From Humidesulfovibrio mexicanus (GTDB taxonomy: Bacteria > Desulfobacterota > Desulfovibrionia > Desulfovibrionales > Desulfovibrionaceae), in the NCBI RefSeq assembly GCF_900188225.1, contig NZ_FZOC01000001.1, positions 496,596-560,595 of the forward strand: 64,000 nt of DNA, read 5' to 3'. The stretch's first letter is position 1, and each line of letters starts with the position of its first letter. Position numbers and translations under genes: made by a program. The notes below the pieces were generated by a model. That model made no database searches and had not been told where the DNA came from. It saw nothing but the letters and a program-made list of their open reading frames with translations. Shown piece after piece: positions 37,849-45,231 of this stretch.

Positions 37849-37936
37849 ATGTTGACGGGCAACGGTTCACAGGCCTCATCGCGCATAACAACGCGCCGAT
37901 CTTCAACATGATAAGCATATTATGGAGAGATGCCGC

Positions 37937-38920
37937 ATGACGCGCTTACTGCAAAAAATTACCAAAAATCTCATTCTGGCCATCCCGGCCACAATGCTGT
38001 TGGGTTTTCTTTTCGGTCTCACCGCCGATGTCCATTGGTTGCGTAATCTGATTATCCCGTTCACGTTTCTCATGGTGTATCCCATGATGGTGACGCTCAA
38101 GGTGCAACAGGTTTTCCAGGGAGGCGACACCAAGGCGCAGGTCCTTGCCCAGACCGTGAACTTTGTCGTCATCCCCTTTCTTGCCTGGGCCATCGGCCAG
38201 GTGTTTTTCGAGCACAGGCCTTTTATGGCGCTTGGCCTGCTGCTGGCTGGGCTCTTGCCAACCAGCGGCATGACCATTTCATGGACGGGATTTGCCAAGG
38301 GAAATGTCGCAGCCGCTGTAAAGATGACGGTTGTCGGCCTTGTCGTGGGCTCGCTGGCGACGCCGATTTATGTCCAAGCGCTGATGGGGACGGCCATTGA
38401 GGTTAATGTCGCGGCGGTTTTCAAGCAGATATGCGTCATTGTCTTCCTTCCCATGGCTTTGGGGTATGCGACCCAGCGTATGCTGGTAAAGAGGTATGGC
38501 CAGGAAACATTTCAGACACAATTCGGTCCGCGTTTTCCTCCGCTTTCCACGCTTGGCGTCCTTGGCGTCGTATTTGTGGCCTTGGCGCTCAAGGCCAGGA
38601 CAATTATGAACTCTCCGGAAGTGTTGCTGGCCATTCTCGCGCCATTGGCGCTCCTGTACGCCATCAATTTCACCTTGAGCACAATTGTGGGCAAGAGATT
38701 CCTGTCTCGGAACGACGCCATCGCCATGGTTTACGGTTCCGTTATGCGCAACCTCTCCATCGCGTTGGCCATCGCCATGAATGCATTTGGAGAGCAGGGA
38801 GCTGACGCTGCGCTCGTTGTGGCTGCGGCCTACATCATCCAGGTGCAGTCTGCGGCTTGGTATGTACGTTTGACCGGTCGCCTGTTCGGCGTGTCCTCCG
38901 AAAAGTCTGTGACCGCCTGA
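37937..38920 (+). CDS. SBF/BASS-family (bile acid:Na+ symporter or ACR3-like) transporter
   Basis: The 327-residue protein has about ten membrane helices. It matches the SBF superfamily in the PTSGMTISWTGFAKGNVAAAVKMT cross-over region and in VMRNLSIALAIAMNAFGEQGADAALVV. The superfamily includes ACR3 arsenite pumps and bile-acid or organic-anion symporters; the substrate cannot be told. GGAGAG 6 bases before ATG 37937 fixes the start rather than 37922. It is encoded in an FNR-controlled operon with a stress protein. Codon use is notably less GC-rich than in the flanks. Confidence 0.75.
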   Translation: MTRLLQKITKNLILAIPATMLLGFLFGLTADVHWLRNLIIPFTFLMVYPMMVTLKVQQVFQGGDTKAQVLAQTVNFVVIPFLAWAIGQVFFEHRPFMALGLLLAGLLPTSGMTISWTGFAKGNVAAAVKMTVVGLVVGSLATPIYVQALMGTAIEVNVAAVFKQICVIVFLPMALGYATQRMLVKRYGQETFQTQFGPRFPPLSTLGVLGVVFVALALKARTIMNSPEVLLAILAPLALLYAINFTLSTIVGKRFLSRNDAIAMVYGSVMRNLSIALAIAMNAFGEQGADAALVVAAAYIIQVQSAAWYVRLTGRLFGVSSEKSVTA

Positions 38921-38944
38921 AGCATAATCCATATGGAGGGAGCC

Positions 38945-39454
38945 ATGCTGCCGCAATACAGAAAAATATTATACGCGACGGATTTGTCCGCAACGGCTCG
39001 TCAGGCGTTGCGCCATGTGGCTGCGTTAGAAGAGCGTTTTGACGCCGTCGTGACCGTGTTGCATGTCCTCCCTGACCCGCTGGAACTATTCAGCGAGCAG
39101 GCGGGGATAGACCTTGAGCAGGCCTTTGGCGAGGACGGCGCTCATTGGATCAGCCAAGGAGAGTACGTCAACGTAGACAAGGCCATGCGGCAGCGGCTGG
39201 AGGCGATGGCCGCCGAAGATTTTTCATCCGAGCGCTCGGCGCGCCATTTTGCCGAAGCCGAAATCAAGATCATCACCGGGAACCCGGCGGAGCAGATTCT
39301 CCAAGAAGCTGAGAAGGGCGGATACGACCTCCTCGTCATGGGAACGCATGGCCATGGCCGACTGCTCGGCCTAGTGCTTGGCAGCGTCGCCCAACAGACG
39401 ATCAAGAACACGAAGATCCCGGTACTCGTGGTCCCTTTGCCTGAGTTACCGTAG
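38945..39454 (+). CDS. Universal stress protein (UspA family)
   Basis: The 169-residue product starts MLPQYRKILYATDLSATARQALRH. The ATP-binding signature G-xx-G-x9-G-S is seen in MGTHGHGRLLGLVLGSVAQQ near residue 130. The fold is the usual USP alpha/beta sandwich. GGAGGG lies 4 bases before ATG 38945. It is the last gene of the island operon, 24 bases after the SBF gene. UspA-type genes are often under FNR or stress control in anaerobes. Confidence 0.9.
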   Translation: MLPQYRKILYATDLSATARQALRHVAALEERFDAVVTVLHVLPDPLELFSEQAGIDLEQAFGEDGAHWISQGEYVNVDKAMRQRLEAMAAEDFSSERSARHFAEAEIKIITGNPAEQILQEAEKGGYDLLVMGTHGHGRLLGLVLGSVAQQTIKNTKIPVLVVPLPELP

Positions 39455-39471
39455 CTGGCGGTTTGAAGGCG

Positions 39472-39502
39472 ACAAGGGCGTATCGTTTGGGTCCGCCCTT
39501 GT
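39472..39502 (+). terminator. Hairpin terminator after the stress-protein gene
   Basis: A 9-bp perfect stem (ACAAGGGCG 39472-39480 and CGCCCTTGT 39494-39502) with a 13-base loop lies just after the uspA stop. The following bases are only partly T-rich. Confidence 0.55.
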
Positions 39503-39601
39503 TGATTTCAGCAGTAATCCACGAACGCCTCGGTAAATCTCGGGAAGGTCGTTTGGATATTTCTGGTGGGATGGTGGAGTTGCCCCCGTTTGGGCCGGAC
39601 A

Positions 39602-39674
39602 CCCCGCCATGGGCACAAAATTATATCAATATGTAAAAAGGACGACGGGACGACCGCCGTCCTTTTTCATTGCC
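39602..39674. repeat. att-like direct repeat, right copy
   Basis: It repeats the tRNA-Leu 3' end (CCCCGCCATGGGCAC, 39602-39616, 14 of 15 identical) and the tRNA terminator (39637-39674, 37 of 38 identical). No tRNA body precedes it, so this is the distal copy produced by insertion. It also holds the stop codon of the AbrB-type gene (39667-39669), indicating that before insertion the tRNA and this gene shared a bidirectional terminator. Confidence 0.8.
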
Positions 39675-40752
39675 TTGCCGCCTGGACCATGCCGCGCGCG
39701 CTGCGGCCGTTGACGCGGCACACCAAGCGCGCCACAAGCGGTCCGGCAAGCACCACTGCGAACAGTCGCAGGGTTTGCAGGGCCAACACGAACCCAACGT
39801 CGCAGCCGCTGCCCACGGCGATGACCGCCACGGAGTCCAGCCCCCCCGGGCTGGTGGCCAGATATGCGCTCAACGCGTCCACCCCGGCCCAGGCGTGGAG
39901 CATCCATGCCGCACCGCCGCACAGGGCCATGAGACTGAAGGTGGCCAACAACAGTTGGGGCACGGCGCGCAGGGCGTAGGCCACGGTCTGCCGCGTGAAC
40001 TTGAGGCCGATGTACCAGCCGAGGCTTGCGTAGGCGCACCACAACAGCCACGGCGGCAGCGTGATGCTTATGATCCCCTGGGAGTTGAGACCCGCCCCGG
40101 CCAGCATGGGCACCAAAAGCGCCCCGGCGGGCATGCGCCTGCAACGCGCCGCCAGCACACCCGCCCCCACCAGGGCCAGGGTCTGGGCAAGCGGAAGCAG
40201 CGGGGCGTCGAACCCCGGCGACCAGGAACGCGCGGGCGGCGCGGCCGCGTGGCCGAGCAACAGCCAGGACACCGCCGATGCGGTAAGAATGACGATGAAC
40301 ACGCGCAGGTACTGCATGAAGGCCACCATGCGGATGTCCGCGCCAAAAGACTCGGCCATGGCGGTCATGGCGGCCGCGCCGCCGGGCGAGGTTCCCCAGG
40401 CCGCGGTGTTCCCCGGCAAGCTGCCGAACCGCATGAGCGCCATGCCCACCGCCGCCCCGAAAACGATCACCAGCGCGATGACGAGCAGCATCAGCGGCCA
40501 ATCCCGCGCAAGGGCCACCAGGGTGGCGGGGGAAAAGGTCAGCGCCACCAGGCAGCCGATCACGGCCTGGGCGCCGATGAAGGCCTGGCGGGGCACGGAA
40601 AGGCTGGCCCCGCGCAAGGCGAAGGCCACGCCCGCCAGCATGGGGCCCAGGAGCATGGCCGCAGGAAACGAGGCCCACTCAAGCGCGGCCGCAAGCAGAA
40701 CGGAAAGAATGACAAGAGCGGCCCATTGTATGGCCGCGGAGATATCGGACAT
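39667..40752 (-). CDS. AbrB-family (PF05145-type) membrane protein
   Basis: The 361-residue polytopic protein starts MSDISAAIQWAALVILSVLLAAALEW and contains the duplicated six-helix arrangement of the AbrB/putative ammonia monooxygenase family. Conserved motifs appear twice: LGPMLAGV with the SPGGAAAMTAMAESFGAD loop, and VPMLAGAGL with the TSPGGLDSVAVIAVGSGCD loop. The family is often annotated as a transporter without a proven substrate. The ATG at 40752 is used. The stop lies inside the right att-like repeat. Confidence 0.8.
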   Translation of the reverse strand: MSDISAAIQWAALVILSVLLAAALEWASFPAAMLLGPMLAGVAFALRGASLSVPRQAFIGAQAVIGCLVALTFSPATLVALARDWPLMLLVIALVIVFGAAVGMALMRFGSLPGNTAAWGTSPGGAAAMTAMAESFGADIRMVAFMQYLRVFIVILTASAVSWLLLGHAAAPPARSWSPGFDAPLLPLAQTLALVGAGVLAARCRRMPAGALLVPMLAGAGLNSQGIISITLPPWLLWCAYASLGWYIGLKFTRQTVAYALRAVPQLLLATFSLMALCGGAAWMLHAWAGVDALSAYLATSPGGLDSVAVIAVGSGCDVGFVLALQTLRLFAVVLAGPLVARLVCRVNGRSARGMVQAARQ

Positions 40753-40858
40753 GCACGCTCCGGGCGGCCGGAACCGCCATGTGGTGTTCCCGGCCAACGG
40801 CGCCGGGGCGGGCTGGAATCCTATGCCGCCCCCGTGCGCTTGTACAGGCCCGAGGGCC

Positions 40859-41299
40859 TCACTCCCCCTGGAACGCCCGACCCTGGTAGCGAGGATGCAG
40901 GCTGGCCGGCACCTCGCCCTCGGGTTCTCCAGCGGAGACCACGCTGGCCCCGCCCATGGCCGCTTCATACCCCGCGCCCCAGTCCCGCATGGCCAGCAGG
41001 ATGGGGAACAGGCCAAGGCCTTGCGGCGTCAGGCTGTACTCCACCCTGGGCGGCACCTGCCGGAACACCTCGCGCAGGACCAGTCCGTCGGCCTCCAGTT
41101 CTCGCAATTGTCGGGTCAGCATCCGGTCGGTGACCTCGGGCAGTTGGCGCTTAAGCTCGCTGTAGCGCCGCACCCCCTCCTGGCCCAGATGGTACAGCAC
41201 GATGGGCTTCCACTTGCCGCCCATGACCGAAAGAGCCAGTTCGAAATAACACCGGTACGTCCGGCCTTGCAGTTGCTTTGTGGCGCACTGGCCCGTCAT
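40859..41299 (-). CDS. HxlR-family transcriptional regulator
   Basis: The 146-residue protein has a winged HTH typical of HxlR. ELALSVMGGKWKPIVLYHL is the family signature, followed by YSELKRQLPEVTDRMLTRQLRELEADGLV (recognition helix) and the wing VPPRVEYSLTPQG. A conserved N-terminal cysteine (YRCYFELAL) could sense redox or electrophile stress, as in YodB/HypR relatives. It is divergent from the flavoprotein gene and separated by 133 bases, suggesting it controls that gene. Confidence 0.9.
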   Translation of the reverse strand: MTGQCATKQLQGRTYRCYFELALSVMGGKWKPIVLYHLGQEGVRRYSELKRQLPEVTDRMLTRQLRELEADGLVLREVFRQVPPRVEYSLTPQGLGLFPILLAMRDWGAGYEAAMGGASVVSAGEPEGEVPASLHPRYQGRAFQGE

Positions 41300-41332
41300 G
41301 TGCCCTCCCCAGGCTTAGCTATACAAACTGAT

Positions 41333-41357
41333 AGTACCTGACAAAAAATACCGTACT
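41333..41357. promoter_or_regulatory. Candidate HxlR operator (inverted repeat AGTAC/GTACT)
   Basis: In the AT-rich space between hxlR and the flavoprotein gene, AGTAC (41333-41337) and GTACT (41353-41357) form an inverted repeat with a 15-base spacer. HxlR-type regulators bind short inverted repeats in divergent promoters. Half-sites of 5 bp are weak evidence. Confidence 0.35.
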
Positions 41358-41432
41358 TGCACTTTTTGCAGGCGCTGGCTATCCACTAACCGTCCCAAAT
41401 CTGGGCGTCAACCAAGAACACGGAGGAAGACA

Positions 41433-42044
41433 ATGAAAGCGGTGGCCATCAACGGAAGCCCGCGCAAGGGCGGCAACACGGAGCACCTGCTCAAGGCGGT
41501 GCTGGAACCCCTGGCCCTGGCAGGGTGGGAGACGGAGCTGGTGCAACTGGGCGGCAGGACCATCCAGGGCTGCCGGGCCTGCTTCAAGTGCTGGGAAAAG
41601 AAGGATAAGCGCTGCGTCTTCGGCAAGGACGTCTTCAACGAGGTCTTCGAGAAAGCGCTTGAGGCCGACGCTATCGTGCTCGGCTCTCCCACCTATTTCG
41701 CGGACGTCAGCGCGGAGATGAAGGCGTTCATGGACCGGGCCGGGTTCGTGGCCATGGCCAACGGCTGCCTGCTGGCGGGCAAGATCGGGTCGGCCGTGGT
41801 GGCGGTGCGCCGGGGCGGGGCCACACACGTGTTCGACTCCATGAACCATCTGTTTCAGATCTCGCAGATGGTGCTGCCAGGATCGACCTACTGGAACATG
41901 GGCTACGGCCTGGAGCCGGGCAAGGTGGCGGCGGACGCCGAGGGCCTGGCCAACATGCGCCATCTGGGCCAAGCCATAGACTGGCTGGGCAGGGCCATCA
42001 AGAACGCCCCGCCCTACCCCGTGCGCGCCAGCCGAGAGGGCTGA
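41433..42044 (+). CDS. FMN-dependent iron-sulfur flavoprotein (NADPH-dependent FMN reductase-like)
   Basis: The 203-residue protein has the flavodoxin-like fold with FMN-binding INGSPRKGGNTEHLL and the compact cysteine motif GCRACFKCWEKKDKRC, typical of Isf-type iron-sulfur flavoproteins that bind [4Fe-4S]. LGSPTYFADVSAEMKAFMDRAG forms the second flavin loop. GGAGG lies 8 bases before the ATG. It probably reduces quinones, metals or oxygen species. Regulation by the divergent HxlR gene is inferred. Confidence 0.88.
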   Translation: MKAVAINGSPRKGGNTEHLLKAVLEPLALAGWETELVQLGGRTIQGCRACFKCWEKKDKRCVFGKDVFNEVFEKALEADAIVLGSPTYFADVSAEMKAFMDRAGFVAMANGCLLAGKIGSAVVAVRRGGATHVFDSMNHLFQISQMVLPGSTYWNMGYGLEPGKVAADAEGLANMRHLGQAIDWLGRAIKNAPPYPVRASREG

Positions 42045-42054
42045 CGCTCCGCCC

Positions 42055-42095
42055 CCCGGCGCGGCACGTGCCCCGTGCATGGTCGCCGCGCCGGG
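42055..42095. terminator. Hairpin terminator between convergent genes
   Basis: An 11-bp perfect stem (CCCGGCGCGGC 42055-42065 and its complement 42085-42095) lies between the flavoprotein and hemerythrin genes. The loop is 19 bases and no T run follows. Confidence 0.55.
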
Positions 42096-42100
42096 CGGCT

Positions 42101-42517
42101 TCACCCGGCATACTGCTCCTGCCCGGTTTGCCGCGCATAGGCCATGATGCGCGCGTCCTCTCCCTCCACATGGCGCGCAAGCCAGTCGGACAAAAAGACC
42201 GCGAGCTCACTGTAATCGAGCCGTCCGTCCAGGCAGGCATCGGCCAAGTCGTGCGTGCGCTCCAGGAACTCCCTGTGCCGGGCGGCGTGCCCCACGCGCT
42301 CCGGGTAGCCCAGGCGCTCCATGAGCCACTCTTCGTCGAAAAAGTGCGCCTTGGCGTACAGATACATGTCGGTCAGGGCGTGCATGAGCCCCAACTCGGC
42401 ATCGGGCTGGCCGCATATCCCCTGGACCTTGGCGATAAGGGCTTCCAGGGCCTTGTGCTCCTGGTCGATCACCCCCCGCAGCGTGCCGCATTCGTCCTTC
42501 TGTCCATTGCCGTCCAT
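42101..42517 (-). CDS. Bacteriohemerythrin
   Basis: The 138-residue protein has the hemerythrin metal ligands in order: His in DQEHKALEAL, His and Glu in YAKAHFFDEEWLM, the HAARHREF pair and His/Asp in WLARHVEGEDARIM. It should hold a di-iron centre that reversibly binds O2 in a four-helix bundle. Such single-domain proteins are common in anaerobic and microaerophilic bacteria for oxygen scavenging or delivery. The gene lies 35 bases downstream of the OmpA-like gene on the same strand. Confidence 0.88.
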   Translation of the reverse strand: MDGNGQKDECGTLRGVIDQEHKALEALIAKVQGICGQPDAELGLMHALTDMYLYAKAHFFDEEWLMERLGYPERVGHAARHREFLERTHDLADACLDGRLDYSELAVFLSDWLARHVEGEDARIMAYARQTGQEQYAG

Positions 42518-42552
42518 GCCGCCCTCTGGGTGTGTGTGGCTTCGCCTGAGCG

Positions 42553-43191
42553 CTAGTCCAGACGCGTGATGACCACGCGGCGGTTCTTGGCGCGCCCGGC
42601 CTCGGTTCCGTTGTCGGCCAGGGGCTGGGATTCCCCGTAGCCGCGCGCCGCCACGGATTCGGGCTTCAGGCCGTAGCTTTCGATGAGCCGCGTGCGCACG
42701 GCCTGGGCGCGCCGCTCGGAAAGCGACTGGTTGGCTTCATCCGACCCAATGGAATCGGTATGCCCGCCGATCTCGAAATGGGCTCCAGGCAAGGCGGCCA
42801 GGGCCTTGCCGACGGCGGCCAGCTGCCGCGCGGAAAACTCGTCCGCCAGTTCTGCCGAGCCGGACTTGAAGTACAGATACACCGTGGCCTGCGGCTTGGC
42901 CGCCGGGGTGGCCGGGGCGGCGGCATCGCGGGTGGGCGGCTGGGCCTGCTGGCCCGCTTGCCCGGCAGGTTGGCCAAAGGATTGCCCGGCAGGTTGGGCT
43001 GCGCTTTCCGGCGTGGTGCTGATGCGCACGCCCCGGAAGCTACGGCTGGCCCCGCCCGGAGGCTGGGGCTTTTTCTCAAGCTGGCGCACAATGTCGTCGC
43101 TTGTCACCATGTCTTGCGCCAAAGCCTGCGGCACGGACAGGATGATAAGGGCGATGGCCAAGACGGCTCGACACAGGATGGGAGACAGCAT
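42553..43191 (-). CDS. OmpA-family peptidoglycan-binding protein
   Basis: The 212-residue protein has a signal peptide (ILCRAVLAIALIILSVPQALA), a Pro/Gln/Ala-rich linker of about 70 residues, and a C-terminal OmpA domain. That domain has the TVYLYFKSGSAELA strand, FEIGGHTDSIGSDEANQSLSERRAQAV and GYGESQPLADNGTEAGRAKNRRVVI, which bind diaminopimelate-containing peptidoglycan. AAGGAGGA precedes ATG 43191. There is no beta-barrel, so it is periplasmic or peripherally anchored. Confidence 0.9.
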   Translation of the reverse strand: MLSPILCRAVLAIALIILSVPQALAQDMVTSDDIVRQLEKKPQPPGGASRSFRGVRISTTPESAAQPAGQSFGQPAGQAGQQAQPPTRDAAAPATPAAKPQATVYLYFKSGSAELADEFSARQLAAVGKALAALPGAHFEIGGHTDSIGSDEANQSLSERRAQAVRTRLIESYGLKPESVAARGYGESQPLADNGTEAGRAKNRRVVITRLD

Positions 43192-43323
43192 GGAGATCCT
43201 CCTTGGGCCGTGGCGCGGGGAGGAACAGGCCCTGTCGCTACGTAGCATCAATACGGAGCGGCTGCCAAGGGGGAAGGAGGACAAGGCGGCGTTCCGGGCG
43301 CCCGGCCCGGTCGTTCAGACGTG

Positions 43324-43611
43324 TCAGGAGCCCCGGCGGAAGCCGATCTCCACGCCGTCCTTGCGCACAATGACCGGCACGCGGCGCACTCCGCCAGAAA
43401 GGCGGAGCATCTCCTCCAGGGAGGCGGGATCGGCCAGCACATCCACAAAACGGGCGCGCGGCAAGGCGGCCCTGGCCCGACTGGTGTGCGGGCAGCCCTC
43501 CTTGCCGTAGATGCGCGCGCCGATTCCCAGGTCGGCCTCCTGCGATGCAGCGCCCTTGCCGATGGTGCAACTGGCTCCCTGGGGATACTCCACTTTGTCC
43601 GTTGGCTTCAT
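43324..43611 (-). CDS. Glutaredoxin-like protein (UXX-star type, Cys form)
   Basis: The 95-residue thioredoxin-fold protein has the active-site segment IYGKEGCPHTSRARAAL, where a CPHT motif stands in place of the CPYC of glutaredoxins. Only the first cysteine of the redox pair is present, so a monothiol mechanism is expected. RVPVIVRKDGVEIGF supplies the cis-Pro loop. The active-site pattern resembles the UXX-star family, in which the first position may be selenocysteine; here it is a normal Cys codon. It lies 5 bases after the EF-hand gene stop. Confidence 0.65.
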   Translation of the reverse strand: MKPTDKVEYPQGASCTIGKGAASQEADLGIGARIYGKEGCPHTSRARAALPRARFVDVLADPASLEEMLRLSGGVRRVPVIVRKDGVEIGFRRGS

Positions 43612-43616
43612 GCCTG

Positions 43617-44222
43617 CTAGATTGTCGCAAGCAGGCGCGAAGTCAAGTCGGTGATGGAACCGGTGCCACCGTTCTTATAGTATTTCTGGATGGAGCTGTC
43701 CTGGCTGGCGAGCACGCTGTTCAGCTCGGACTTGGAAATCTTGCCGTCGCCGTTGGCGTCGATCTCGCTGAACACCGAGGCGTCGAGGGAAACCTCCTCG
43801 CTCGAAAGCACGCCATCGCCGTCCTTGTCTTTTTCCTTCAGATACCGGCTGGCCGCCAGGGTGGAATACGTGCCCGACGTGCTGGTGCTGGTGTTCGAGC
43901 CAGAGAGCAGAGACGAGGTGATGTCCGTGGTGTTGGAGCCGCCGTTCTTGTAGTATTGGAAAATGGCGTCATCCTGGCCTGCCAGTGACTTCTTCATCTC
44001 GTCCAGAGTCACCTTGCCGTCGCTGTCGGCATCGAGCTTGGCATAGGCCGCGGCGGAAATTTTGACCTCGTCGGCGGAGAGGCACTTGTCGCCGTCCTTG
44101 TCGTTGTCCTTGATGTATTTGGCTGCGGCCAGCGTGGTGTAAGTTCCGGTGGGCAGGCAGGAACTCTCCTCATTTCCGGAGTTCAGGTACATCTGGTTGG
44201 CGATGCGGGGGTTGATGCGCAT
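43617..44222 (-). CDS. EF-hand calcium-binding protein with two duplicated modules
   Basis: The 201-residue protein contains four EF-hand loops (DKDGDKCLSADE, DADSDGKVTLDE, DKDGDGVLSSEE, DANGDGKISKSE) arranged as two near-identical 80-residue modules. Each starts GTY[ST]TLAA and ends with a YYKNGG turn and an SSLL/SRLL tail. The Ca2+ ligands (Asp, Asp, Ser/Asp, Glu) are intact except Cys at position 7 of loop one. AGGAGG is upstream of ATG 44222. There is no signal peptide. Confidence 0.85.
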   Translation of the reverse strand: MRINPRIANQMYLNSGNEESSCLPTGTYTTLAAAKYIKDNDKDGDKCLSADEVKISAAAYAKLDADSDGKVTLDEMKKSLAGQDDAIFQYYKNGGSNTTDITSSLLSGSNTSTSTSGTYSTLAASRYLKEKDKDGDGVLSSEEVSLDASVFSEIDANGDGKISKSELNSVLASQDSSIQKYYKNGGTGSITDLTSRLLATI

Positions 44223-44351
44223 GACTTTATTTCCTCCTGCCCGCCGATATGCATCATCCAGGCCAGGGCGAAACGGGATATTCTTGCCCACCCCGGCGAG
44301 ACGGGGTACGCTTCACCTGCCCCCTACCACCTCCAAACCCGGGAGCCCCAC

Positions 44352-45122
44352 ATGAAACGTTTTGCCGCCATCGCCCTGTGTCTTGCCGCCGCGGTCTTCA
44401 TCCCGCGGCATTCCCACGCCGGCTGGTCCGATGTGCTCGACGCCGTGCAGCAGCAGACCACGCAAACCAGCCAGCCCGCAGCGACGAAATCCTCCGCCAC
44501 AGGGCTTGCCGCCGGACTCTCCGATGCCGATGTGACCAAGGGCCTCAAGGAGGCGCTGGCCAAGGGCGTCACCACCTCCATAACCAGCCTGGGCAAGACC
44601 GACGGCTACTTCGGCAACCAGGCCGTGCGCATCCTGCTGCCGGAGCAGTTGCAGAAACTGGAGACCCCGCTGCGCCTGGCCGGGCAGGGCAAGCTCCTCG
44701 ACGACCTGGTGCTGGCCATGAACCGGGCGGCCGAAAAGGCCGTGCCCCAGGCTGCGGGAATCCTCGGCGACGCGGTGAAAAGCATGACCGTCAGCGACGC
44801 CAAATCCATCCTCACCGGCCCCGACGACGCCGCCACCCAGTATTTCCGCAAGTCCAGCGGGGACAAGATCGGCACGCTCATGCAGCCCATCATCTCCAAG
44901 GCGACCGATTCCGTCGGCGTGGCCAAGGCCTACAAGAGGCTCACGGCCAATCCGCTGGCCGCAAACCTCGCCCAGTCCTACGGCCTGGATCTGGACGCCT
45001 ACGTGAACGCCAAGGCCCAGGATGGCCTGTTCACCATGATCGCAAAGGAGGAAAAGGACATCCGCACCAACCCGGCGGAGCGCACCACCGCCCTGCTCAA
45101 GAAGGTTTTCGGCGCAAAATAG
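44352..45122 (+). CDS. DUF4197 periplasmic protein
   Basis: The 256-residue protein has a signal peptide (RFAAIALCLAAAVFIPRHSHA) followed by a helical domain typical of DUF4197: GLKEALAKGVTTSITSLGKTDGYFGN, VRILLPEQLQKLETPLRLAGQG, and NRAAEKAVPQAAGILGDAVKSMTVSDAKSILTGPDDAATQYFRKSS. The family is widespread in proteobacteria with no known reaction. It lies 110 bases upstream of the M48 lipoprotein gene. Confidence 0.85.
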   Translation: MKRFAAIALCLAAAVFIPRHSHAGWSDVLDAVQQQTTQTSQPAATKSSATGLAAGLSDADVTKGLKEALAKGVTTSITSLGKTDGYFGNQAVRILLPEQLQKLETPLRLAGQGKLLDDLVLAMNRAAEKAVPQAAGILGDAVKSMTVSDAKSILTGPDDAATQYFRKSSGDKIGTLMQPIISKATDSVGVAKAYKRLTANPLAANLAQSYGLDLDAYVNAKAQDGLFTMIAKEEKDIRTNPAERTTALLKKVFGAK

Positions 45123-45231
45123 CGCGGATGCGGCACGGCCCCTTGCCACGGGGCGCGGCCTTCGTGTAGTCGGTATGCGCCGCCGCGTCCCGACCGGGAC
45201 GGACAGCTTCCGGGCGGCCTGGAGGTCCAAG

